The position numbers were made by a program, and so were the translations under genes. 64,000 nucleotides of DNA. It comes from Paenibacillus hamazuiensis (GTDB lineage: Bacteria > Bacillota > Bacilli > Paenibacillales > NBRC-103111). The notes under the pieces are model-generated. The model saw nothing but the letters and a program-made list of their open reading frames with translations. It did no database searches and was not told the origin of the DNA. Below are positions 23,400-31,275 of the stretch, in pieces. The number at the start of each line of letters is the position of its first letter. Within the stretch, counting starts at the first letter, position 1. The DNA is taken from NCBI RefSeq assembly GCF_023276405.1, contig NZ_JALRMO010000001.1, positions 4,960,001 through 5,024,000 on the forward strand, given 5' to 3'.

Positions 23400-25163
23400 T
23401 CAGGAAAAATATTCCTTCCACCTGCGATCGACAAGCTCCACGATGTCTTCGCGCGGGAACAGCTCGTCCGGGTAACCGGGTTTCATACGCGCATCGATGA
23501 CGATCGGCAGCTCGTAAGCGAGCCGGTTGCGGCGCACCTCCGCGTTCGCGTAAATGTCCGCGGCCGGGTTGAAGCGGGTGAACACCGTCCACAGGAACGG
23601 TGTTTGCCCCTGCGCGATCGCGGCGTCGTCCGCGACGATAACAAGCGGCCACGCCGTCAGCCGGTGGCCGGCCTGCTCGAGCAGCCGCTGCGGCAGCTCG
23701 GGATCGTCGGCGTAGGCTGCGCCCGCGACGACAAGGCAGCCGCGGCAGTAGACGGCGGCGGCGCGGATGCCCGGCAGCTCGCCCTCCATGTACACGGCGG
23801 GCAGGCTGCGCACCGGCTCGCCGACGCCCAGAAGCACGGCTTTGCTGCCGTGGTTCAGCCGATCGCCGGTATAGTCGAGCGTATCGTGCGATGTGTTGCC
23901 GAAGATCATCAGGTCCTGGTGCGGATCGAACCGCTCCAGGACGGCCTCCAGCAGCTGCGGGAAGTTCTCCAGCCGGACCGGTTGATCGGTCACGATCAGG
24001 AACTTCGTCAGCGTCAGCTGGCCTTCCCCGAGGATGCGGAAGGCGGAGGCGAGCGCTTCGCGCTTATAGCTCTCGCGGACGATGGCGGCCGCGAGCGGAT
24101 GAAAGCCGGTCTCGGCGTACGTCCACAAGTCTTTGACCCCAGGCATCGCCATCGGAAATGCCGGTGACAACAGTCGCTGGAGAAATTCGCCGAGGTAGTA
24201 ATCTTCCTGCCGCGGCTTGCCGACGATCGTAGCCGGGTAAATCGCGTCCTTGCGATGCCACACGTGATCGACATGGAACACGGGGAAATCGTGAGTCAGC
24301 GAGTAATAGCCGTAATGATCGCCGAACGGCCCTTCCGGCCGGCGCTCGTGCGGCGGCACTTTGCCGCAGATCGCGAATTCAGCCTCGGCGACGATGCGGT
24401 GGGGCGCCCCGGTCGGATCCGCCGCAACCGGCAGCTTGGCGCCGAGGATGAGCGACGTGAGCATAAGCTCCGGCAGATGCTCGGGCACCGGCGCGATCGC
24501 AGAGGCGATCAGCGCAGGGGGACCGCCGAGGAACACGGTCACGGGAAGCGGCTTGTTCCGCTTTTCCGCTTCGTGATAATGGAAACCGCCGCCTTTATGG
24601 ATTTGCCAGTGCATGCCGGTCGTCCGATCGTCGTAAATCTGCATCCGGTACATGCCGAGGTTGTGATGCCCGTTTTCCGGATGCTCGGTATATACGAGCG
24701 GCAGCGTAATAAACGGGCCTCCGTCCTCCTGCCAGCACGTAAGCACCGGCATGCCGGCGAGCGGCGCCGATTTGTTGCACACCTGCAGCACCGGGGCGGC
24801 CGTCGGGGGCACCTGCTTCGTGCCGATTTTCATCAGGTCGAAAATAAGCTGCCGCTCGTTCCACAGCGCCTTCGGGGTCGGCGGAATGAGCGTGTCCATC
24901 GCGCCGACCACCTGGCGCATGAACTGCTCCGGCTTCGGCCCGAAGGCAAGATCGACGCGGCGGCTTGTGCCGAACAAATTCGTCACAACGGGAAACTTGC
25001 TTCCTTTGACATTGGTAAACAGCAAAGCGGGCCCTTGCTCGTCAATGACCCGGCGGTGAATTTCCGCGATCTCCAGGTTGGGATCGACAGCTGCGGAAAT
25101 TTCCGTCAGCTGCCCTTCTTTTTTCAAAACGTCCAAAAATGCTCTTAAATTCGGGTGATTCAT
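23400..25163 (-). CDS. UbiD family decarboxylase, MqnL candidate
   Basis: A prenylated-FMN-dependent decarboxylase of 587 residues. MNHPNLRAFLDVLKKEGQL starts the UbiD fold. GMYRMQIYDDRTTGMHWQIH and PEGPFGDHYGYYS hold the cofactor and catalytic Glu region, and KAVLLGVGEP and VYMEGELPG follow. In ubiquinone makers UbiD acts on octaprenyl-hydroxybenzoate. In a genome with mqnE the likely job is the matching decarboxylation in the futalosine pathway (MqnL), which is inference. ATG at 25163 follows AAGGGAG by 6 bases and overlaps the ctaA stop (ATGA). A UbiX-type flavin prenyltransferase, which it needs, is not in the window. Confidence 0.88.
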   Translation of the reverse strand: MNHPNLRAFLDVLKKEGQLTEISAAVDPNLEIAEIHRRVIDEQGPALLFTNVKGSKFPVVTNLFGTSRRVDLAFGPKPEQFMRQVVGAMDTLIPPTPKALWNERQLIFDLMKIGTKQVPPTAAPVLQVCNKSAPLAGMPVLTCWQEDGGPFITLPLVYTEHPENGHHNLGMYRMQIYDDRTTGMHWQIHKGGGFHYHEAEKRNKPLPVTVFLGGPPALIASAIAPVPEHLPELMLTSLILGAKLPVAADPTGAPHRIVAEAEFAICGKVPPHERRPEGPFGDHYGYYSLTHDFPVFHVDHVWHRKDAIYPATIVGKPRQEDYYLGEFLQRLLSPAFPMAMPGVKDLWTYAETGFHPLAAAIVRESYKREALASAFRILGEGQLTLTKFLIVTDQPVRLENFPQLLEAVLERFDPHQDLMIFGNTSHDTLDYTGDRLNHGSKAVLLGVGEPVRSLPAVYMEGELPGIRAAAVYCRGCLVVAGAAYADDPELPQRLLEQAGHRLTAWPLVIVADDAAIAQGQTPFLWTVFTRFNPAADIYANAEVRRNRLAYELPIVIDARMKPGYPDELFPREDIVELVDRRWKEYFS

Positions 25164-26128
25164 ACGTTGCTCCCTTCCACGGCGTTTGCTTCTGCAGGGT
25201 GGACCGCATGCGCCTGAAGCGCGATGACGGTCAAATAGCTGAGGACACCGAAAAGGATGGAAATCAGCGTCGTATGAAGGAGGCTCGCCAGCAAATACCA
25301 GTCGTATCCCATCGTGAGCGTCACCAGTCCTCCGCTCAAAATTTGTGCGACGACCAGGATGACGGACCATTTAACGGCGCCGTACACGGAGTCCGTGCGT
25401 TTATACAGCTTCGCTGCGGTTCTCCAGAGCAGCAGCAGGAGGATGAGCAGGCCGAGGGCCGCTATCCGGTGGGTAAAGACGATGCCGGTTTCTCCGGACA
25501 GCTCCGGGATCACTTGACCGTTGCACAGCGGCCAGCCGAGGCAGCCTCCGGACGCTTCCGCGTGACGCACGTATGCGCCCAAATAGACGACGCCGTAGCA
25601 GTATAACGCAATCATCCAGATGCCCCAGCGGAACCCTCCCGGCATGGAGATGCCGGACGGGTCCGTCTGCCGCTTTGAGAAGCATAACGCCAGCAGCAGC
25701 GTAAACGAAAACGCCAGCAGCGAGAAGCCGAAATGCAGCGCCAGCACCGGCGACGATTGCGGCCACATGACGGCCATGGCGCCGAGAATCGCCTGCAGGA
25801 ATGTAAAGAAAAGTCCGCCTATTGCATACCATCTCGCGTCTTTGCGCCGGGTTGCCATAAACGCCAATATCGTCGCGGCCAGCATCAGCAGTCCGGCGAT
25901 CCCCGCCACGAAGCGGTGGCTGTATTCGATCATCGACTCGATCGTGTAAGCGGGAACGAATTTGCCGTTGCACAGCGGCCAATCGTCGCCGCAGCCGCGG
26001 CCCGATTCGGTCTTGGTCACAAGCGCGCCCATCAGCAGGACGAGAAACATAAAGATCATCGTGGCGTTCGACGTATATTTCACGAGAGCGTGAAGCCTGT
26101 CGTTTCTTGAGGTAGTCGCTTTGTTCAT
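25160..26128 (-). CDS. ctaA: Haem A synthase CtaA
   Basis: CtaA oxidises the C8 methyl of haem O to the formyl group of haem A for cytochrome aa3 oxidase. The 322 residues hold eight membrane helices in two four-helix halves. Conserved His appear in EYSHRF, LALHFGF, FTHRIAALG and SLLHTTL. The extracellular Cys pairs are in GCGDDWPLC and GGCLGWPLC. The usual partner ctaB is not in the window. It is first gene of a four-gene minus-strand operon with ubiD, the HEPN-type gene and the SDR, tying respiratory haem to quinone synthesis. Confidence 0.95.
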   Translation of the reverse strand: MNKATTSRNDRLHALVKYTSNATMIFMFLVLLMGALVTKTESGRGCGDDWPLCNGKFVPAYTIESMIEYSHRFVAGIAGLLMLAATILAFMATRRKDARWYAIGGLFFTFLQAILGAMAVMWPQSSPVLALHFGFSLLAFSFTLLLALCFSKRQTDPSGISMPGGFRWGIWMIALYCYGVVYLGAYVRHAEASGGCLGWPLCNGQVIPELSGETGIVFTHRIAALGLLILLLLLWRTAAKLYKRTDSVYGAVKWSVILVVAQILSGGLVTLTMGYDWYLLASLLHTTLISILFGVLSYLTVIALQAHAVHPAEANAVEGSNV

Positions 26129-26395
26129 GCGTGCACCTGCTTTGTTTTAATGTCGCGAATGAAGTCGTTTTTCATCCAACTACCATTATAGCCTTCTTGG
26201 AAGGGCAATTCCACGCGCAATTGTTACAAAGCGTTGAAGGTGCATAGCGCCGATTTGTCCGGACTATGCGAGTCGACCTTTCGCGCTGCTCTCTGCCGCG
26301 CAATCGGCCTGATAGGCGGTTTTTCCGCCTCTCGGGCGCCTCGGCGGCACGACCTTTCGGCTGTTAGCCGGTTTTTCCGCCTCTCAGCCTATGGC
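26129..26395. other. Intergenic stretch with a degenerate direct repeat
   Basis: CGACCTTTCG occurs near 26274 and 26350, and GGCGGTTTTTCCGCCTCTC-like sequence near 26314 and 26368. The first has a GGCGG/CCGCC hairpin. It resembles an imperfect duplication of about 60 bp. The ctaA promoter should lie at its left end but is not obvious. Confidence 0.5.
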
Positions 26396-26424
26396 AAAAA
26401 AAAGAAGCCGCTACAATAGCGGCT
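26396..26424 (-). terminator. Terminator of the TIM-barrel/PhyH genes
   Basis: On the minus strand AGCCGCTA pairs with TAGCGGCT around TTG, then TCTTTTTTTTGCC; 11 bp beyond the stop. Confidence 0.85.
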
Positions 26425-26434
26425 CCTCGTATAC

Positions 26435-27304
26435 TCACTCGCCTGCAACGCGGCTCCATAAATCCTCGGCGATGCGCTTGAACACCAGCGACTGCTCCCA
26501 CCGGTCTGACCACTCATCATGCGAGCCGGCGCTGGGCAGTCCGCTTCGCGTGATCGCATAATGACGGCCGATTTCGCATACGAATGGGAGCACGTCGCCG
26601 GGCTGCGCCTGCTCGCGCCAGTAGCGCATGCCGCGTTCCCACCATCGCTTGAAAGGCTCCGCTTTCGGATGGTCCCCGTCCGGGCCGATGTCGATCTGGA
26701 TCTGCTCGGCGTTGCTCACCCTTGCGTGAATCGAAGCGGTTCTCCTCAGCAATTCGTCGAAATAAGGCTCCGCTTCCTCCGCAGAGTGCATTTCCCCGGC
26801 AAGCACGTAATGGGAAAAATCGATCGTCAGCCGCAAATTCGGCAGCCGCCTGGCGTATTCGACCGTGCGCAGCACGTCTTGCGTCACTTTCCCGCGATGC
26901 GTCTCCACGTAAAACGGGATGCCGGATAGTTCCGCCTCCTCGATCAAGTCAGACAGCAGCGCGACCGCCTTATCGCCGACCGTAAAGCTGCTGCCGACCT
27001 GCGCGTTGATGTACGTCACATCAAATTCCTTCGCCCGCTTCAGAAACTCGCGAAAATCATCGCGTCCGTACGGAAAGCTCTCAACGCCGAACGTAAATTT
27101 GTATCTCTCCTGCAGTTCGCGCCACAATTTTTCCTTGCCCGGTTCGGGAAGTCTGCCAAATACGCCGGTAAATCCGGCTTCCGCCATACGTTCGAACTTC
27201 TCCTCCAGGGACCATTCCCGGCCGGCGCCGCCGTAACCGTCAAGCGCCCATATCGCCTGATACACAGCCATTTGGGGCGGCCCGGATGGCGTCAAAACTT
27301 CCAT
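26435..27304 (-). CDS. Sugar phosphate isomerase/epimerase family protein (AP endonuclease 2-type TIM barrel)
   Basis: The 289 residues fit the xylose-isomerase-like TIM-barrel family of sugar isomerases and epimerases. Candidate metal ligands are the Glu in FYVETHRG, the Asp and His in LTIDFSHYV, and the Glu in FVCEIGRH near the end. A barrel strand lies at VTYINAQVG. The substrate is unknown. ATG at 27304 follows AAGGGG by 9 bases; the frame extends to 27322 without a better site. It lies 91 bp after the PhyH dioxygenase gene and is presumably co-transcribed, facing a divergent AraC regulator, a common sugar or polyol catabolism layout in Paenibacillus. Confidence 0.85.
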   Translation of the reverse strand: MEVLTPSGPPQMAVYQAIWALDGYGGAGREWSLEEKFERMAEAGFTGVFGRLPEPGKEKLWRELQERYKFTFGVESFPYGRDDFREFLKRAKEFDVTYINAQVGSSFTVGDKAVALLSDLIEEAELSGIPFYVETHRGKVTQDVLRTVEYARRLPNLRLTIDFSHYVLAGEMHSAEEAEPYFDELLRRTASIHARVSNAEQIQIDIGPDGDHPKAEPFKRWWERGMRYWREQAQPGDVLPFVCEIGRHYAITRSGLPSAGSHDEWSDRWEQSLVFKRIAEDLWSRVAGE

Positions 27305-27395
27305 ACTTATCATCCCCTTCATACGTAACGTTCTCCCGCGAGCGTCACTCCCACACCCCGCAAGATGCCGTAACAGCAGCCCGACCGCTTAAAAC

Positions 27396-28205
27396 TCAGT
27401 GCGGATACAGCGCCTCGTATTCAACACCGCAAGGCCCGCCGTCCGGATTCGCTTCCAGATCGATGGCGCTGCCGTCTGCGCGGAATAACGGCCGGTAATG
27501 ATTGCCGATGCGCGTGGCCGACTCGTTAGCGTAGTGGCAAATAAACGCGCGGCGGAACCGGTCCTTCGTTTTGTTGCGATAAGAGCCGTGGATCAGGTTG
27601 CCGTTGAAAAACAGCACATCCCCCTTATCCATAACGGCGGGTACAGCCTGCTGATCCTTCGGCGGCTTCACGAAATGCGTCGTAAACGATTCCTGCGCGT
27701 CGGCGAGCTCGGGACAAACGATCTCGTAGTTGTTCGTTTTGGGGACAACGAGCAGCCCGCCGTTCTCCTCATCCGCCGGATCGACCGCCGTCCAAGCGGC
27801 GATACAGTTCCCCGGCTCGACCTTCAAGTAAAAATTGTCCTGATGCAGCGCCTGTCCCCGTGAGCCCGGCGGCTTGTAATAAAACATGCTCTGCGCGGCA
27901 AGGGGCTCCTCCTCGTATAAATCTCTCAGCACATCCAGAACAGGCTTGTGCAGCAAATACTTTTTGGCGGTATCGTTAAAACGGTGCGGGTGCATCACGC
28001 GCGGATAACGTTTAAGCGGATCCGTCACAGGCGAGCTTAGGTCCGGCATGAAATGACCGGGAATCGTTTGGTGGCTGATTTGTTCGAACGTTTCCTCAAT
28101 TTCCTGCAGATCGGCCTCGCTAAACAGCCCCTTTACGATCAAATAACCTTCTGTCTCAAAATGACGCTTTTGTTCCGGGGTAAGCGCGCGCAGCTCGTAA
28201 GCCAT
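27396..28205 (-). CDS. Phytanoyl-CoA dioxygenase (PhyH) family protein
   Basis: A 269-residue Fe(II)/2-oxoglutarate dioxygenase. The iron-binding HxD is in LHQDNFYLKVEPG, the distal His in LIHGSYRNKTKDR, and the 2-oxoglutarate Arg in RRAFICHYA. EQKRHFETEGYLIVKGLF is the typical PhyH N-terminus. In this neighbourhood such enzymes more often modify sugars, polyols or small metabolites than phytanoyl-CoA, so the family name should not be taken as the substrate. ATG at 28205 follows GAGGAGGA. It is first in the two-gene unit divergent from the AraC gene at 28400. Confidence 0.88.
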   Translation of the reverse strand: MAYELRALTPEQKRHFETEGYLIVKGLFSEADLQEIEETFEQISHQTIPGHFMPDLSSPVTDPLKRYPRVMHPHRFNDTAKKYLLHKPVLDVLRDLYEEEPLAAQSMFYYKPPGSRGQALHQDNFYLKVEPGNCIAAWTAVDPADEENGGLLVVPKTNNYEIVCPELADAQESFTTHFVKPPKDQQAVPAVMDKGDVLFFNGNLIHGSYRNKTKDRFRRAFICHYANESATRIGNHYRPLFRADGSAIDLEANPDGGPCGVEYEALYPH

Positions 28206-28399
28206 GGTCGATTCCTCCTCAGTGTGACTGTATAAAATTCATTTCTCTCGTAATTATCTTAAAAAAAAGGCCGTCCGCTTAAAAGTAACAATCTCGCTAA
28301 TTACTATTGCAATCCTGCTATTTTTGAATCAATTGCCGAGTTTAACTAATTGTAATATGCTATAAATAAATCGCCGCCAGAAAAGGAGACCGCAGCCTC

Positions 28400-29233
28400 A
28401 TGAAGCACTACAATACTCCCGACTCCTACGGACAGCCGATCCCCGGCGTGATCGTGGCCGGGCATTTTTCCGAAAAAGATCAATATCACGTTCACCGCCC
28501 CGACGGTATGCGGGATTTCCTCATCACTCTGACGCTGCGGGGAGAAGGGTATTTTATCGCAAGCGGGGTCCGGCAAATTTGCCGTGCGGGAGATTTGACG
28601 ATCCTCAAGGGGAGCGTACCGCATCAATACGGGACGTGCCGCGGAGAAGAGTGGAATTTCGTATGGGCGCATGTTTCGCCGGAGCTGGTCGAGACGGCGT
28701 TCGGCGCAGCGAACGAGTGCTTGATCCTGCCGATCGACAACCCGGTTTTAAGGAGGCGTATGTTCCGCGCGTTCAAAAAGGTGATCGCCGACGCCCATGA
28801 GCGCAGGCCGTACTGGCATGAATTATGCCAAAACGCGCTGTTGGAAATTTTGCTTTTGCTGAAGCAGCGGCAAACCCACCATATGGACCCTCGCATTGAG
28901 CAGGCGCTGAACCTCATGTCGGCGCAAATGAAAAAGCCCCTGCTTGTCGCGGAGCTCGCAAGGGCGGTCGGCCTGTCTTCTTCACGGCTCTCTCATCTGT
29001 TTAAAGAGCACGTGGGCCTCTCGATCGTCGAGGCGCTGAACCGGATGCGGCTCGATCAGGCCGCGCTGCTGCTGGAGCATACGGAACGGGGACCGATGGA
29101 AGTCGCATACGATGTCGGTTTTCAAAACTACAACCACTTCTCCCAACTGTTTCGCAAACGGTTCGGGATGAGTCCGAGAGTTTACAAAAACGGCAAATCG
29201 GCCGGCGGAGAAGCATCCGGTGCGCTGAAGTGA
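28400..29233 (+). CDS. AraC family transcriptional regulator
   Basis: The 277 residues have an N-terminal cupin-type sensing domain. MRDFLITLTLRGEGYFI and GDLTILKGSVPHQYG hold the conserved cupin turns. The C-terminal part has two AraC-type HTH motifs: VAELARAVGLSSSRLSHLFKE and MEVAYDVGFQNYNHFSQLFRK, ending GMSPRVYK. Such proteins usually activate the divergent operon when the sugar is bound, here probably the PhyH/TIM-barrel pair (inference). ATG at 28400 follows AAAGGAG by 11 bases. The 194 bp divergent gap is AT-rich and should hold both promoters; I could not define operators. Confidence 0.92.
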   Translation: MKHYNTPDSYGQPIPGVIVAGHFSEKDQYHVHRPDGMRDFLITLTLRGEGYFIASGVRQICRAGDLTILKGSVPHQYGTCRGEEWNFVWAHVSPELVETAFGAANECLILPIDNPVLRRRMFRAFKKVIADAHERRPYWHELCQNALLEILLLLKQRQTHHMDPRIEQALNLMSAQMKKPLLVAELARAVGLSSSRLSHLFKEHVGLSIVEALNRMRLDQAALLLEHTERGPMEVAYDVGFQNYNHFSQLFRKRFGMSPRVYKNGKSAGGEASGALK

Positions 29234-29250
29234 AGCTGCCTTGCAACCGC

Positions 29251-29358
29251 GCCGGGCCGCGCTTTCGGGATCGCTCCCCGCACGCCGGGCCGCACTTCGC
29301 GATCGCTCGCCGCACGCCGGACTGCACTTCGTGATCGCTCTTCGCACGCCGGACCTCT
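29251..29358 (+). repeat. GC-rich tandem repeat, about 3.3 units of 32-33 bp
   Basis: GCCGG starts units at 29251, 29284, 29316 and 29348, with a shared GCACTTCGNGATCGCTC core. Units differ by several bases and sit directly head to tail without spacers, so this is not CRISPR. It follows the AraC stop by 17 bp. Confidence 0.8.
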
Positions 29359-29377
29359 CCAGGCAGCACCGCTGAAT

Positions 29378-29530
29378 GCGAATAAACGCAAATTGTTGTT
29401 TTATCGCCGCCTGACGCCCCCTCTTTCATCTCAATAAGCATAAATTCTTGTACTAATCTGCCGTAAACGCCAATAATCTGAGCCCAGCGCCAAAATTAAC
29501 CAAGGGATTGCGTTTATTTGTTCCATATTG
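29378..29530. repeat. Cluster of degenerate AAACGCAA motifs
   Basis: AATAAACGCAAATTGTTGT (29381), AATAAGCATAAATTCTTGT (29433), GTAAACGCCAATAATC (29463) and the inverted ATTGCGTTTATTTGTT (29507) recur at 30-50 bp spacing. A second cluster with the same word lies at 36724-36925. The rest of the gap to 29637 has a perfect TTTGCGAC/GTCGCAAA inverted repeat (29558-29577). Confidence 0.6.
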
Positions 29531-29637
29531 CTCTCTTGGGGTGGAATAAGACAAGTATTTGCGACTATCGTCGCAAACGTTCGAACGCCCCCTCAGCCTA
29601 TTCTACCTACGCTATCCCGAAGGCGCCTTTCGCGCCT

Positions 29638-31275
29638 TCACATCAGCGGATGGCGGATCGTCGCCTTGCAGCCGCCGTGCTCTCTGTTTTCGAGCGTCAC
29701 GCCGTACTTCATGCCGAAGCGGATTTTCAGCCGCTGGTTTACGTTGTACAGGCCGACGCCGCCGGTCTCGCCCGGCTGCAGGTTCGGGCGGTTCATGCGG
29801 GCCGATGCCTCCTCGGAGCAGCCGGGGCCGTTATCCTCGACGATGCAGACCAGATCCTCTCCTTCGATAAAGACGCGAATGAGAATTTTGCCCCGGCCGG
29901 ACTGCAGCTTGTTCATGCCGTGGCGCACCGAATTTTCGACAAGCGGCTGAATGATCAGCTTCAAAATCGGCACGTTCAGCGCGCGCGGCTGGACGCTGAC
30001 GACGACCTGGAACGTATCGGGGCTGCGCAGCGACTCGATGCTCAGGTAGCTTTTCACATGCTCGATCTCGCGTTCGACGGTCGTAAATTCTTCCCCGTTA
30101 TTGATGCTGTACCGGATCAGATTGCTGAGCGACGTGACCATCTCCGCAATCGTCTGCTCCCGAACGTGATCGGCCCGCCATTTGATCGCATCCAGCGTAT
30201 TGTACAAAAAATGCGGGTTGATCTGGTGGATGAGCATCTGCATTTCCGTCCGGGACTTGTCGGCCTCCATCTGCTTCGTCGTCTCGAGCAGCTCCTCCAT
30301 GCCGTAGATCAGGGAGTTGTAGCCGCGCGTAAGCTGGCCGATTTCGTCCCGTCTGTCCGCATATTTATCGCTTGGAACAAGCTGGCCGAGCTGGGCTTTT
30401 TTCATCTGGGCGACCACGTATTTGATCGGCGAAATAAAGCTGTTTGTGACCAGCGCCAGCAAAATGGATATCAGTCCGATACTGGCGAGCGCAAGCAGCA
30501 GGGAAACGCGCCGGATGTTCTCCACCGGACCGATCAGATCTTTTTCCGGGATGGCCGCCACAAGCGTCCACGGCACTCCGGTCAAGGGAATGTCGGACAG
30601 GAACATTTTCTCCCCCGGGGTCATTTCCCCGCGGGGACTGGCGAGGAGCACGTTTCCGTTCTCGTCCGCAATGTCATGCCGGAAGTTCGGATATTCGAAC
30701 GGAGCGATCAACTGCTGGCTGACCTGAAAGCCGGACATGCTCAGCTGGATGACGGCGAGAGGGCGCAAATCGGACATCGCCCGTATAAGCCGGACGAACA
30801 CAAACGATCCGCCTTCGGCATACCAGTACCCTCGGCCCTCCAGCTCAAGCGCCTGGCGTATCCGTTCCGGACCGGATAACAAAGGTCCCGAGCGGAGCAG
30901 CGCTGAGTATGCCGCATACCTAGTTTCGTCCGCCGGATAGATCGCGAGGTCGTAGCGTCCTTTCAAATCGTTAATGAGCGAAAGCGATCTGCTCAGAAAC
31001 AGCCGGTCCTCGAGCGCCGTATCCAGCACCTCGAGCTTTTGGGAGGCGATGATCGACTCCGAGTGCAGCTCGGCCTGCTTGAAATACTGCTCGAGCCGCA
31101 GCCGGTTTTGCTGCAGGTTTTCCGTCAGCAGCCCGCTGGTCACCTGCTCGATTTGCCCGCTGGCCCGATTGAAATACCAGTACCCCAAAAACGTTACCGG
31201 AATCAGAACGGATAGAAACAGGAGAATGAACATTTTGACGAACAACGTGTTGTTTTCAATTCTAAACGCTTTCAT
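29638..31275 (-). CDS. YesM-type sensor histidine kinase
   Basis: The 545 residues run as a TM helix at about 12-34, a large extracytoplasmic sensing region (about 35-290, dCache-like), a second TM near 295-315 and a HAMP linker (ISPIKYVVAQMKKAQ). The His_kinase box is QINPHFLYNTLDAIK with the phospho-acceptor His, followed by an HATPase with N box RHGMNKLQSG, VEDNGPG and GVGLYNVNQRL. This family senses carbohydrates or binding-protein complexes. ATG at 31275 overlaps the response-regulator stop (ATGA), so the pair is coupled; the longer frame to 31488 lies inside that gene. The first ABC set is upstream on the same strand. Confidence 0.93.
   Translation of the reverse strand: MKAFRIENNTLFVKMFILLFLSVLIPVTFLGYWYFNRASGQIEQVTSGLLTENLQQNRLRLEQYFKQAELHSESIIASQKLEVLDTALEDRLFLSRSLSLINDLKGRYDLAIYPADETRYAAYSALLRSGPLLSGPERIRQALELEGRGYWYAEGGSFVFVRLIRAMSDLRPLAVIQLSMSGFQVSQQLIAPFEYPNFRHDIADENGNVLLASPRGEMTPGEKMFLSDIPLTGVPWTLVAAIPEKDLIGPVENIRRVSLLLALASIGLISILLALVTNSFISPIKYVVAQMKKAQLGQLVPSDKYADRRDEIGQLTRGYNSLIYGMEELLETTKQMEADKSRTEMQMLIHQINPHFLYNTLDAIKWRADHVREQTIAEMVTSLSNLIRYSINNGEEFTTVEREIEHVKSYLSIESLRSPDTFQVVVSVQPRALNVPILKLIIQPLVENSVRHGMNKLQSGRGKILIRVFIEGEDLVCIVEDNGPGCSEEASARMNRPNLQPGETGGVGLYNVNQRLKIRFGMKYGVTLENREHGGCKATIRHPLM

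Noticed and set aside
29251-29358. Possible CRISPR array (32 bp units)
   Set aside because: Units are contiguous and diverged with no spacers between them.
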